Shown here: one piece after another, positions 24,962 through 36,985 of the stretch
How the letters are laid out: each line of letters begins with the position of its first letter
Numbering within the stretch: position 1 is the stretch's first letter
NCBI GenBank assembly: GCA_947179485.1
Contig: OX359246.1
Coordinates: 30,938,001 to 31,002,000, forward strand
Reading direction: 5' to 3'
DNA length: 64,000 bases
Source: Allacma fusca
Lineage: Eukaryota > Arthropoda > Collembola > Symphypleona > Sminthuridae
The notes under the pieces: generated by a model
The model's input: the letters and a program-made list of their open reading frames with translations, nothing else
What the model was told of the DNA's origin: nothing
The model's database searches: none
Position numbers and translations under genes: made by a program

Positions 24962-25093
24962 ACATACGGACAACCTTGGTTGTCGCAAGTCAAGTACATA
25001 TTTGTATGTAGATACATAATTATGATGCTTAGGGAGTGCGTTTACCACGGGTAATTTTTATAGCATACGAAAATCGTCCCTATAATTTGTTCG

Positions 25094-27312
25094 TGGCTTG
25101 ACAGTCTGTTTAATGTCATTTTAAATCTTCAATATAATAATTCAATTTATTTTAAAAAATCAGCTAGAATTGAAACTTATTAGAAGTGAGCCAAGGCAAA
25201 AATGGCAATGATTTGTGTTATAACTGTTCGTTTTAACTTCAGTCACGGATCATATGACGTAAATCCAGCTAATCATACCAGGGCTTCAGTAAACCACAAT
25301 AATAATCAAACTGTATTAACATTTCAAATTAAAATTGAACCAACCGACATAAGCATTATTAACCGCCCGCACGTTTTATAACATCATGTTATACTTTTGT
25401 AGCCATCATCTAGCTAATTAATGCCAACTGCCATTATAATTTCGCATCGTCTGAGCCACCGTAACACATAATAGTGACATTATAGAGGGAATACCATTAT
25501 AGCGGGTGCCACTATACAGTATACCTTTAACATTACAAATCTCTAGGGAGGGTTTTTTGATGCCATTAAAGAGGGAATGCCATCTAAGAGGAAACCACTA
25601 TATGGGAAATTCACTGTACTTGAAATTTTTATCTTGACTCATAGATATTCATAGAATACTTACAGATAACTAATCAATAAGTCTAGGTTGAGTATCCTGG
25701 CATTGAAAATAACTACTGGGGTAAAGTTTTCTCAGCAACTACAGTACGTTGTCGCTGTCAGGTAGTGCCCCTCATGGGTACAGGTAATACCCGGGGATTT
25801 GGGTACAGGTACAGGTCCAGGTACAAAATGGGTGCGTAAATTTTGTACCCAAACATTTTGGGTATTTTCTGGGTACACACAATTTGCACCCGCAAAGTTG
25901 GGTACAGGTATGCGGACGGGTACGGGAGAATACCTATTTGAATCGATTCGATCAGGTACAGGTACGAGTATTTAAAATGCCTGTACCTGATCTATAAATA
26001 CCTGAAATATTTGGGTACTTTTATAAAAACGTAAAATCATAAAAGCAGTCTACTCTACAACATGTGCTGCGTTGAGCACAACAAGGATTTATGATTTCAT
26101 GAACCTCATTTGAATTTTTTCATACGCGCAGCCTACTTTTATTTCATATTGTACCATGGGTCGTAGATTCTTCATTCTCGTAGATATTATTTATGCTTTT
26201 GTTTTACGGGAATTCGAACAAATTTACTTGACAAGCTATTTTTAATGAAATTTGCTGTAAAAATAATATCGAGTAGATCAAGAATCCAAAGTGACTTTGT
26301 TTAGGAGGAAGTATTATCGGAAATACAGTGTCAATAATCTTCAGTATAATGTATTGCAAATATATTATATTATACAAACCAGATAAGAATTTTGATACAA
26401 AATCAGGGACTCAAATATTTTATTCAGTAACTTATTTATATGGGCTAATGAGACAGCAAACGTTACTGCCGTATACATTGCACAGGTTAATAACCACCCA
26501 GTATTGGTCAAAAAAAAGGTCACAAGTGCAATTTAATTTAGGATGTAGCCACCTTATAAATCCAATCTAACAAAAATAGAATAAGCTTGCATGTGTAAAA
26601 TATTAAATATGTAAGATTAATCATTAACAAATAAGACCGTTGTACTGGAATCCTTTAGAAATACTTGAACAGTAATTACTACAATACTTGACAGTTGAAC
26701 ATAAAAGAGTGCCTACAGAAGAGCTGAGTAAAACAGGTGGCAGTATCTGTGGAATTGCATTAAAAGGTGAGTTTTGGCTTCCTGTATTACAAAAACTACA
26801 TTTGCTTCTTAAACATTTATTCAGACTCGCAATCTTTTGCGTATTTTGAACAATTGTTCATTAAAACCAAAACAGTACGTGGATTAAAACACCCACTAAT
26901 TAAACATTGTCACAGCTATTTTTGCAGCACAATTTAATATAGGTTTACTTAATTTACTATTTCCGTGATTATCATGCAAGTCGTGAAGTTTGATTGCAAC
27001 GATTAATTTTCTCACAAATTGAAATAGTAGTTACAACAAATTCTGAGAATCTTAAAAGAAGGACCTGGGTCCAGGTTCAGGTACAACCAGTTACCTGTAC
27101 CCATGGGTCCAGTATTTGGGTTCTTTTTAGGTATACAGGTACATTTCAGGTACAGGTACAATTATTTAAATCGAGATCAGGTACAGGTACAAAAATTTGG
27201 ACCTGTTAATATGGGTACAGGTTTGGGTAAAGGTACAAAATTTTAGAGTACCCGTTATATGGGTCCAGGAACTTGTCCAGGTACAAGATTTTTGTACCCA
27301 TGAGGGGTGCCA
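25094..27312 (+). repeat. Inverted duplication, right arm, 2219 bp
   Basis: Reverse complement of 19755-21973. The inner boundary (25094) lies within a truncated copy of the TA-inserting element; the outer boundary is the tip of the hAT element at 25763-27312. Confidence 0.95.
25763..27312 (+). mobile_element. hAT element, 1550 bp (right-arm copy, with full target duplication)
   Basis: Tips tagtgcccctcatgggtaca and ...gtacccatgaggggtgcca; exact 8-bp duplication ctgtcagg on both sides (25755-25762, 27313-27320). This marks it as the copy at the original insertion site. An open stretch near 26690-26767, ending in a gtgagt donor, could be a decayed exon; no domain recognised. Confidence 0.92.
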
Positions 27313-27322
27313 CTGTCAGGGA

Positions 27323-27449
27323 TGCCCGTATTTGGCAGGGATTGGGATTTACAGTCCCAATTCCCATTTACACAATGTATAATATCATGCTTATAAGGGA
27401 CAAATTTTACCTATCCCTTGAGCATCCCTTAAAGCGAGAGTTGACTAGT
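27323..27449. mobile_element. Pogo/Tigger-type MITE, one end degraded
   Basis: Matches the reverse complement of the complete MITE at 58363-58519 (ggcagggattgggatttaca, cagtcccaattcccattta, aagcgagagttgact). The left tip is missing, next to the hAT target duplication. Confidence 0.6.
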
Positions 27450-27841
27450 CTTTTTGATTCGCTATTGTTTGGAGGGTCCAATTATTACAGGTGATGTAAG
27501 TTTCATTCTTTCAACTTGTGCCGCCTGAGCATCTGAACATCTACATTAATGACTAAAGTAACAGTGAATATTTGAAAATGTTTTATGTTTTCTTGAAACT
27601 TAACGCAGGTGGAAGTCATTTTCTCTGCAATACGACTTTGGGATATCCTCCTTAGGATTTTAGCGTTCGAAATTCTAAAATATCGAGTAAATTTCACATA
27701 ACAAAAAACAAACAACCTTTAAGGGATGCTCAAGGGAATAGAAAATTATAGTCTAAAGTATTACAAGCTATAAGAGCTAGGCGTCTTTTGATACTCGAAA
27801 TCACGACATTTATTTCACTCAAGAATTAAGCCATATTTTTC
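27450..27841. other. No gene recognised
   Basis: AT-rich. Around 27718 an aagggatgctcaaggga block again matches the Tigger MITE in the other orientation, so this may be the interior of a longer decayed element. Confidence 0.35.
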
Positions 27842-28059
27842 GGGTTGTACTAAATTCTGAGCCATCTGAACCAGTTAACCTTCTGAACCACCCACAAAAT
27901 TGCTCTTTTCTGAGGTGGTTCATTGAACCAAGCAATCAGAGGTTCAGAGGTGGTTCATAGCTTTATTGCTTGGTCCAATGAAACACCTCAGAAAAGAGCA
28001 ATTTTGGGGGTGGTTCAGATGGTTCACTGGTTCAGGTGGTTCAGAATTTAGTACAACCC
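27842..28059. mobile_element. Foldback/MITE, 218 bp near-palindrome
   Basis: The two halves are inverted copies: gggttgtactaaattctga at the left and its complement at the right, with inner stems such as attgctcttttctgaggtgg / complement. Repeated ggtggttca units. No clear target duplication. Confidence 0.8.
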
Positions 28060-29069
28060 ATATTATATTTTTCACGGAAGTTTGAAGATCTAAGTATGTA
28101 TCTCCAAAATACATCTACACGAGCAGTGTATTATAGGGTATACGAAACGCTTACAAATTTGATGCTAATGCTACAAAAGATTGTTTTTTACATTTGCAAT
28201 ATCGTTATCTGTGTCATATCCAAACTAATGATATTTTAAATATGCAGAGAGCTCAGAGTGGTAACGGAACTGATAACAGGGTCCCGTTTATGAATAAATA
28301 CCTATATACTTATGTTATAATAAATGTTACAAATATTCCACCGATGGAATAGTATACGATGAGGCCTGTGTCACTGTATAGGGTGGAAAAGAAACGATTT
28401 GCCGTCACTCGAAGTTGACTAGGGCTAATAGGGAAATTTTTCAAATCCCTCATTATTTAGCAAACCCTTTTCCAGATGTTTCAAAATTTGTTTCAACCCC
28501 TGAGCTTAAAAACTATGGATAATTGTATCACTCAAGGAAATGGAATGAAATCTGGATATTTTAGAAAAGATCAAATTTTGAAAGTTTTAAATTGATTTCT
28601 CACAATTCAAGCTTTTTTTCCAAATAAGCTTCTGTCACTGGGTTGTGGGAAACTTTATGAGCTTCTTAGGGAGATAATAAATATATCCCTGCGTTAAGCA
28701 TTGTGAGAATGTCAAGGTTCGTAGAAACAGACAGTAAGGGTTGGGAAAATTCAGTTATAAAATTATGAGGCAAGAATGAACCATGCTGTTTTATTCTTTC
28801 AAACAATTCATAAATTTTGCTTCACATATTCAATGCTAGAGATCGCAATTTTGAAGGAATGGCCCATATGAATCCTAAGAGAGTTTGAATGAGCGTAATG
28901 TTTATATCTTCTAAATGTATTTTTATGGACGATAATAGTCGTCAATGAAAAAATTGACAGGTTAGAAAGTCTACTTTCCGCACCATTGCTTCTAAAGATG
29001 AATTCCCCAACTCAAAGTTAGCCATTTTCAAAGTAGGGATCTGTGTGAAAGCCGTCTGGCACGCCCATA
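28060..29069. other. No gene recognised
   Basis: About 1 kb of AT-rich DNA; no ORF with coding character on either strand. Confidence 0.4.
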
Positions 29070-29465
29070 TAGGGATGCCAATGGTCTGGTGCGGATCATT
29101 TATAATGGTCCGTTACTGGTCTGGTCTGGTCCAAGTGTTGGACCAATCGATTCAGTATCACAACCAGACCAGACCAAAGGACAATGGTCCTAACCTTTCG
29201 CAAAATGAAAAATTTGTGAATTCGTGAAACGTAATCGTGAATCCACGTAACGTTTAAAATTGTCATTTTTAGGGATACAATCAAAATTTCACTTAATAAA
29301 ACTTGATTATTTAATTACTCTTAAAGGTTTTCTGGACCATAGTTCGGACCATGGTCTTTGGTCTGGTCTCGTACGAAAAACTAAACCAGACCAATGGCCT
29401 GGTCTGACCTTTGGACCACACCAGTTTCATAAATCGTGGATCAGATCAGACCATTGGCATCACTA
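29070..29465. mobile_element. hAT-like MITE, ~396 bp
   Basis: Tips tagggatgccaatggtctg and cagaccattggcatcacta; interior packed with ggtctgg / ccagacc repeats. The tip form fits hAT, but no 8-bp duplication is visible. Confidence 0.72.
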
Positions 29466-30514
29466 CACACTACACCCTTAAAGCAAAAACCACGAAGTAA
29501 ATTTCGACACTCGAATAAGTGTTCAATTCAAAATGTTACCATTTCCAAACAAATCAGTTCCTCAACGTTCCACTATACCTTGATCGCTGTAACGCTGACC
29601 AGCACAATAAAACAAACTGAAAGCTCTAAACAAGGAATAGCTCAATCATGGAAACAGTACGGTCAAACCACTTTATAGACGCTGCCACTTCACTTGTCGT
29701 GAGTTATGTATTTAAGTGACAATATAAATACCTTACCGATTTGCCGATTCAAACTGAAGACCAAGAACTAGATGCAGCACAGGTAATAGCAGGAGAAAGT
29801 TAAATCAGGAAGAAATTTGACTATTGTGGATATTCTTGTAACAGTAGCTTAATTTGCTGAGCGTAGTTCCTCTTCAGGCGACAGATCAATACGTTCTCTT
29901 ATTTAAATAAATAGAGCGATAATAATTAGGAAATAAAGTTTGGGTATTGTTAATATTTACAAAAGTGAAATTTCACCCTGAAATAATATTTATCATATCG
30001 TTGGCTAAATTCTGAAAAGTACTATTTTCATTTGCGAACCCATTTAAAAAGCAAAGGTTATGAAATGAAAATGGTACTTTTTAAAATTTAGCCAGCGATA
30101 TATTAAATTCACTTCACGTCTTCAGTTAATTATAATAGTAGGTAAGTAGTTTGTATTATTAGTGGACAATAATAAATTATTCTTTCCAGCAATGACTATA
30201 GGTTTTCTTAAGTTCTTTTCACTGTTGTGTGTTTCACTGTGATTGAAATTCCCCTGTTTGATTGAAGTTTGATTAAGAGTAAAACGCAAAGGTGTTCGCA
30301 ACAACTTGCAGAAAAGTCGACTGTTACTCTAATTTTCAGCGTCCTTCATTAAATAGAAAAACTCAATATGAATCGTGAATTTTCCACGATTCGGAAAAAT
30401 CCAATATGCTCTTGTAGATGTCTCCCGCTTAAAGTAGTTTTTATCAAAGAAATCCAATCTGACGGGAAGACTTTGAGACATTGCTTAAATATTATAGGTG
30501 AAGTTTATGCTATA
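29466..30514. other. No gene recognised
   Basis: AT-rich. Contains a small inverted pair gaaaagtactattttcattt / aaatgaaaatggtactttt (about 30013-30082). Confidence 0.4.
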
Positions 30515-31328
30515 CAGTCGACTCACGTTATAGCGTCTTTCCCTATAGAGTCACTCTCCCTATAAAGTCATCCTGGGTTCCTCCCGAACTAAATTATACG
30601 ATAATTTCTTCTTTTATAGCGTCACTCGTTATAACGTCAGTTCCTTTATAAAGTCGCTTTTTTGTAGCCTTAAGGTGAAAAGCGTACCCTTATAACGTCA
30701 TGTTGACGTTACAAAGCGGCATACCTAGCTAAATAACATACTGGTGCTGTCATTTTAAAGTTTTTTTACTCTTCAATTTCACTCTAATTGCATTGACTTA
30801 TTATGCAGCGACGTTATCAAAGACTGGAAGGAACGTATTGTTGAAAATATACACATATACAAGCGTGGTTAACGACATTCATTAAGTCCCATCTAGAAAA
30901 ATCCACAATTCTAAGCTTTTAGATTTATTTTCGGTTCCAGTAAAGTACTGATATTCATTGTTTTAACGGAATTACATTTTTCACTGTTTGAAAACTTTGA
31001 TAAATGATCTGAGAAGTGTCTTGTTGAGATTCAGAAAATACTTTATTCAATGCTGACCTTTGTTGTTGGCAGTGTTTGTGGCGTGGCAGACTTTGAAAAA
31101 TATTATTATTTATTGATTAGTATTAACTATTTTTATTCTCATTCTGCATAGACATATAGTATGTGCTAATTAAATGAAACGCGAGACATGAGTCCAATTT
31201 AACTAAAACAAAACAATTTGCAATTAAACCGCTATTTATTTTATGTTCCTCTATAACGTCGTTGCCTTATAACGTCACTTTTTGGGAGATTTATTGATGT
31301 CGTTAGTCGTTATAAAGAGAGTCTACTG
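30515..31328. mobile_element. Pogo/Tigger-type element, 814 bp, non-autonomous
   Basis: Inverted ends cagtcgactcacgttatagc / ...gttataaagagagtctactg, each next to TA. Both subterminal zones repeat ttataacgtcact-like units. No transposase ORF. Confidence 0.85.
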
Positions 31329-31989
31329 TAGTTTGGAATATTGACTTGAGTTTGCTGGGCACTGAATATATATGATTACCAGACGTTGTCAAAGATGTAA
31401 ATAGTGTGACCAACGTTAAATACGTACAAGGTTGGAATACTTGTGAGTGGTTGGGGTATACATACTTACATTTCTATATGCAATGGATTTTAGTAATTAT
31501 TTCATCTAGTGGCACAGTTTTGAATAACCGCCGTAATAACATTCAAAGTCTAAATGCACCGGACCACTACAGAATCCATTTAAATAACAGTTTTATGTTT
31601 CGAAATTATGCACTTTAACTAAAAGATCCAAAAAATCCACCCTCGTTTATGTTACAATGTATATATAACCAGAAATGTGACTGTGTAAACTCTAAAAGAA
31701 GAAGAATATGAAGAAGGAAAGAACCTAAACTACCGTAGTAAATGGTAATTTAACTTCCAGGTATTTTTCGTTTTCTACAATGTTAAGATTCTTAAAGTTG
31801 CGTTTCATGCAAACATTTTTAATTCAACTTTTTCAAAGTTGACGTTTATGTGTACTAAAATTGTGAAAACATGTATGTGAATGAAACCTTTGAGGAACGT
31901 TCTATCCAAGAATCCGCAAGCCTTAGAGTTCATTATCCAACGTTTTTAAATGATCCTTCTTACCTATGTACATATATGATTAGTGTCCA
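31329..31989. other. No gene recognised
   Basis: A 70-codon ORF (31406-31618) has no domain, signal peptide or flanking splice support; treated as chance. Confidence 0.35.
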
Positions 31990-32640
31990 GGGTTAGGTTC
32001 TCACGATCAGTGCACCCCATGCAGTACACTCTCGGTTCAAGAGCACCCCAAGAAATAGCTGAATTTTGCAAATTACCTAAAAATAACTAATCTTCCTCAA
32101 GAGGACGTTTTTACCATATGAAAATGAGTCATAAGTGACAAGCCTGAGCGAGTTCAAACATTATTGCGACTACAGCGAAAATGCTCATAGAAATAGTTTC
32201 TCACCGAAAAGTAGGGCTGGATACGTAGGTAGGGTAAAGGGAAAGTTTATCCAATATGTACATTTCTACCAGTAGTGTTAAGGGTTGGCCACATTTCACA
32301 GCATTATTTAATCAGAGGATGATAACTAGCCATTTGGGCGGCCATAGCTTGGAAGTACGCTCGTAGTTGTTACTCCATGTAAAACAAAAGTGAGCTTGTG
32401 GAAAGTCCGGACCAAGTAGCAATAAAATACCTTCATTTATTTATATAGAGTTTGTTTGCTTTAGCTTTATCAGATTCGAAATCAATTTAATCCATACTAC
32501 TTCTTTAATGCCCGTATTTGCTTCTTAGCCTTGCCAAGTCTTTGGAAGAGTGCAAAAGCCATATGAAGAATTTATTCTAAGATAGTAAGCATTCTTGATC
32601 GTAGTCCACGGGAATATTAGAGTCTTGTTACTTTCAGAAA
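31990..32640 (+). repeat. Dispersed repeat A, copy 2
   Basis: Colinear with parts of 2540-3220 (cttcctcaag, gtaaaacaaaag, tctaagatagt, gtagtccacggga). Diverged. Confidence 0.55.
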
Positions 32641-32999
32641 AACTGTGTAAATGGGAGTCAGGGCAGGGCTGCATATTCTAATGTTTTAAGGCCGAATTCC
32701 ATTGTAGCAAGAGTTTACATGCACCAAAGCACTGGGCCAAATTCTAAAACATCTGCAAAAGAATTTTCAGCAAAATGGGGAAAAAATAATTATTTTATTA
32801 CTCACTCCCTTAGGTGGAATAGGTGGGAAAGAGGAATAATAATTACAGTCACCCTGCATATAAAATGGTATCCTTTATCTGAATATTCAATTATGGAAGT
32901 CAAAAAAATAGCTCACCAGAGCTCTCGATGACAGATACCCCTGCAAGCACAACTCATGGAAATGTTCAGTATTTTTTAACCACGATGAAAAGAAATTCC

Positions 33000-33110
33000 C
33001 CGCCCGTAAACCCCCAAACGCAATAAATTATACCCGTACCCGCCCAAGGTCCGTTCGGGCCGGGCATTTCAGGGGCTTACCCACAAATTTTAACCGTCAG
33101 AGATGCTCTA
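33000..33110. mobile_element. Terminal fragment of the 17555-type hAT family
   Basis: Reverse complement begins tagagcatctctgacggtta and continues with aaatttgtgggtaagccc, matching the left end at 17555. The other end is absent. Confidence 0.75.
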
Positions 33111-34046
33111 ATGGGAATGGATCAACTTCTTCTATTTGCTACTGCAACATCCACTACTGTACCGTATAGTGCCTTAAGGTTCCCTTGCCAAGTCTTCAAC
33201 TTTCTCCAATAAGACTGCTTGGACTAGCTTAGGTAGAACTCTACATCTACACACTTGCACTTCTCATAGACAACCCCTCATATTTTCAATGCTTCAACCT
33301 GGGTAGCCTTTTCTACCCCATGATTGAAACGGATAACTAGCATTAGTATTAGAAAGTGACACAACGTTGTTCAGCCTAATTGTTAATTAAACAAAGCTGA
33401 CTAATAAACAAGACTGCATCTCCATAAGCTGAATGAAAACAAATTCCAGTCTAACTTCATTACAGGGTTTATGTTGAAAGCTTACTTCAACTTTCAACTG
33501 ATTAGGTTTGATCTGTAGCTCAATTATACAGGTTCTAGCTGTCTCGTGGAGCTCATTTCCTTTTTGAAGTAGTGTAAAGGGTTTTGGTGGAATCCACAAA
33601 TCTTCACAATAATGTAGTTATATTATGACAATAATAATTATAATGAGAGTAAAAATAGTGTAAGTAATAAGAGTTAAATTGAATGTTTATTTCAACTGAG
33701 TTTCAACAAGAACAAAATAATAATGACCTAAAACCATTGTGATTCTATCCTATTTATAGTTTTAGGATTATGTATATTTCTCTCAGGAGGAATTACAGTA
33801 ATTATCCTAAAATCAACATGGACATATTTAACATAAACCGATCACCTGAACCTGGTATAATAGTATATATACATATATATATAATTATTGTAGAACCTCG
33901 TAACCTCTGTGTGTTTTCCCTTACAGTAGGATCTTGATTGAGTAGAAAAATTTCTTGGCCATTTTGGTCTGACAATAAAAGTACTATCCCCCGAAAGAGC
34001 AGCATCTAATGGTGGGAGATTTTGTTTTAAGATTTAATGTTCACGT
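33111..34046. repeat. Repeat E, copy 1 (interrupted)
   Basis: About 80-85% identical to 36522-36985 over aatgggaatggatcaac ... gttcccttgccaagtcttca ... atctccc. It is interrupted by a 353-bp insertion (33573-33925). On the minus strand both copies carry an open stretch reading LLSDQNGQEIF in this copy and LLSEQNDQRMF in the other, hinting at a decayed coding origin. Confidence 0.72.
33573..33925. mobile_element. 353-bp insertion within repeat E
   Basis: Absent from the paralogous site at about 36870, where gaagtaggatcttgat is continuous. Here it lies between two gtag copies (33569-33572, 33926-33929), with weakly inverted ends tgtaaaggg / cccttaca. A short-TSD DNA transposon is likely; class unknown. 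Confidence 0.65.
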
Positions 34047-34054
34047 GTTCACAC

Positions 34055-34618
34055 CAGGATAGACCAGTCTTAGACTGATGTTCAAGTACTGACTGCAACA
34101 TTGAGTGACTGACTGATGACTGACTGAGACTGCGACTGATAAATCTAACTACAGCTCAAGACTTTGACTGACTTAGACTTATTTCTGGTTCAGCGGGACT
34201 GACTGAGACTGAGTCGAGCGCTTAATCCAATGTAGGAATCAAGAAAATCATAAAGCATACGTACCAAGCTGAGCAAAAATCTACATTTTATTTCTTAGAT
34301 TAGATTATAAGCTTTGAAAATATTATTACTGCGCTAGATATTTCGAAAATATTGAAGATTTTCGTAGTATTTTACAAAAGCAGGTTCCAGGTCATCACTC
34401 GTATTAAAATTAAGCACACGAAAATCACAAAAAATATACATTGTTGAAACTTTCACACTGTCCTCAGAGACTGTGACTGATTCCAATGACTCAGATCATG
34501 ACTGGGACTGACTGGGACTCATAGGAAACGGCAAAAAGACTTATGGACTGACTGACTGATCAGAAACTTACGACTGATTTTGACTTGGACTGAAAAAGGT
34601 AGGGACTGGTGGATCCTG
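34055..34618. mobile_element. hAT element, 564 bp, actg-repeat family
   Basis: Tips caggatagaccagtc / gactggtggatcctg; exact 8-bp duplication gttcacac (34047-34054, 34619-34626). Interior rich in gactgactg units. The equivalent site in repeat E copy 2 (around 36972) lacks it. Confidence 0.92.
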
Positions 34619-34626
34619 GTTCACAC

Positions 34627-34979
34627 CACGTTGGCACATACACAAGAAATCCTTATATCTATAGAAAGCTGCCGAGGATATGCTTTGGCTATGACACCGT
34701 ACAGCCTGCAAGAAGAAGAACACTTAACAAGCTTTCTCCGGAGGAAATATGTCGTATAGATATACACAGGAGTGTTCTCTCATTGTCCTTCTCGAGAATG
34801 AACGTGTAATCACACGGGTATACGATATACACATACGGGTAATGCTATTACAAGGCTAAATTGTATGTGTAAAATTTCATGCTAATTGAAAAGTTACAGT
34901 GACTCGGATTAAACTTAACACAGTAGTGCAAGGTCCTTCCAACAAGTGTTCCTTCATATGTACACACTTGTAGACACAA
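34627..34979. other. No gene recognised
   Basis: A 66-codon ORF overlaps the element flank; no domain. Confidence 0.35.
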
Positions 34980-35410
34980 AAAAGCATGGCTTTCTTCAAA
35001 AGATATGATTCAACCTGGATTCAGATTAGCAGGTTTGGAGGTTAGCACGATCAATGCAGCGCATGCAGTGCATTCTGTGTTTAAGACCATCCCTAAAAAT
35101 AATTAAAATTTGTTTCCACAGGGGCGTTTTCATACCAAGTAAAAATATTATATTGTGACAAACCGGAGGGAATTGAAATATAAGTTCATAAAAAGTTTGT
35201 CACAGTAGGAGTCGATGCAAGGTTATAGTTGAAAAGAAAAGTTCGTCCTGTCGGTCCTGTGTGTACGTTTGCACAAATAAGACAAGGGTTGGAATACTTC
35301 CTCTGCATTTTAGCTCTTTCACTGCAAACTAGACCTTCAACATTAGCCTTTTCTTCCTTTAGAAATCTTTCATGAATTCACCCCCATCCTTGCTTCGGAT
35401 CGCAATGGAG
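34980..35410 (+). repeat. Dispersed repeat A, copy 3
   Basis: Matches 2560-2860 (aaaatattatattgtg, gacaaaccg, caagggttgga, tagaaatcttt). Confidence 0.55.
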
Positions 35411-36521
35411 GATTCACCAATATAAGCGGATAATAAGTATCTAAGAGCTTCATTGTTTAAATTTGTAGCATCAGCGTCATATGTGCTCATATTCTTCCCT
35501 TCCTCAATCGTTTCGTAAAATATCGTCCAATACACATGAACAGAAACAGAAACGCAGTACCATTTCCTATTTAATTGCATGCATAGCAGCTGACTGGTGG
35601 GACCGTTGTCCACAAAGAGCAACTGTAGAATTGAAACACTTGTTTAAGACAGGCAAAAATACTTGAGAAAATTGAACTGAATGAAACTCTAAAACACTAA
35701 TTTATAGTAGACATGTTCAGCCTTTGAAGGCTTGCCTTCAATGAAGGCTTTATTGAAGGCGGAAGATCAATTTTCCAGAGAGTTGGGAAGGGATGGAAGG
35801 TTGGCTGAATTAGTTCAGGAATGCTGAATAAAGGCTTTCTAATATTAACAGAAAATGGTAGGCGAAGGAAGGACGTCTGTAAAGTAACCCTCTGTTATTT
35901 AAAAGGCTTCGCGGGTGAAATTAATGACAATTCGAGCTTCCATAAATTTTTCATGCATACATTACTCGTGCAGAAAAATCTAACAGTGGAGTTAAAACTG
36001 AAAGTTAGTTAATATTTTATTTTTAACCTGAAAGCACACTAAATTTAATTATTGTATGTATGTTGTAATTTTTCATGCACTTCAATATTATATTAATATT
36101 ATGTACATATGTATGTATATAAATACCGTTTTCTGACCCCGTTATTTCATGCACGAAAATAAATCATCAGTATTTTAAGTATATAGAACGCGTCACTCGC
36201 TTGTTAATTTTCCAGGTTTTCAGATTTCGAAAAAAAGGGAAAAATCGTAATTCCTACTTTGTGTTTAAAGGGTACATGAGTGTTTGATCTATATGATATA
36301 CAAGCATAAACAAGACTATCCAAAGGTTGCAACTTAACTCAGTTGACATTATTTGTGTCTTCTGTAGTCGTCTGTATAGTTTATTGGAGTTTGTAGCTGC
36401 AAGTAATTAAAATTCATTGTATTTGATCCCCAGTCACGTCTGATTATAAAAGACTGAAAACTCTACCCCCGCACAAATTGGCATTGTAGCGTAAGCAGAA
36501 AAACGAACAGGGTTAATTATG
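35411..36521. other. No gene recognised; gaaggc-rich patch at 35715-35790
   Basis: The patch repeats cttgaaggc / gccttcaa units like the subterminal zones of hAT MITEs, but no tip pair is found. The remainder is AT-rich. Confidence 0.35.
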
Positions 36522-36985
36522 AATGGGAATGGATCAACCTACTCTAATTGCTACTGCAATATCCACTATTGTACCGTATAGTACCATAAGGTTCCCTTGC
36601 CAAGTCTTCAACTGTCACCAACAAAACTGTTTGGACTAACTTTCGTAGTACTACAGCTTCAAGCTTGCACTTCTCGTACATAACCCCTCACATATTCAAT
36701 GCTTCAACCTGTGTAGTCTTTGCTACCCCGTGAGTGAAACGTACAGCAAGTATTAGTATGGAAAGCTACTCAAAAGGCTAAATTCAACATTGAGCTGATC
36801 AAGTGTAATCTGTGGATAAATTATGATGATTCTAACTGTCTCGTGGAATTTGTCTTTTTTGAAGTAGGATCTTGATCGAATAAAAACATTCTTTGGTCAT
36901 TTTGTTCTGACAATAAAAGTATCCCCTGAAACAGCAGCATGATATGGAGGGAGATTTGTTGTTAATACTTGAATGTTCACACTTC
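36522..36985. repeat. Repeat E, copy 2 (uninterrupted)
   Basis: Paralogue of 33111-34046 that keeps the pre-insertion state at two insertion sites (the 353-bp element and the actg hAT element). Confidence 0.72.

Noticed and set aside
34055-34618. Direct actg repeats considered as a CRISPR-like or microsatellite array
   Set aside because: Tips and an exact 8-bp target duplication show it is a hAT element; the repeats are subterminal and irregular.
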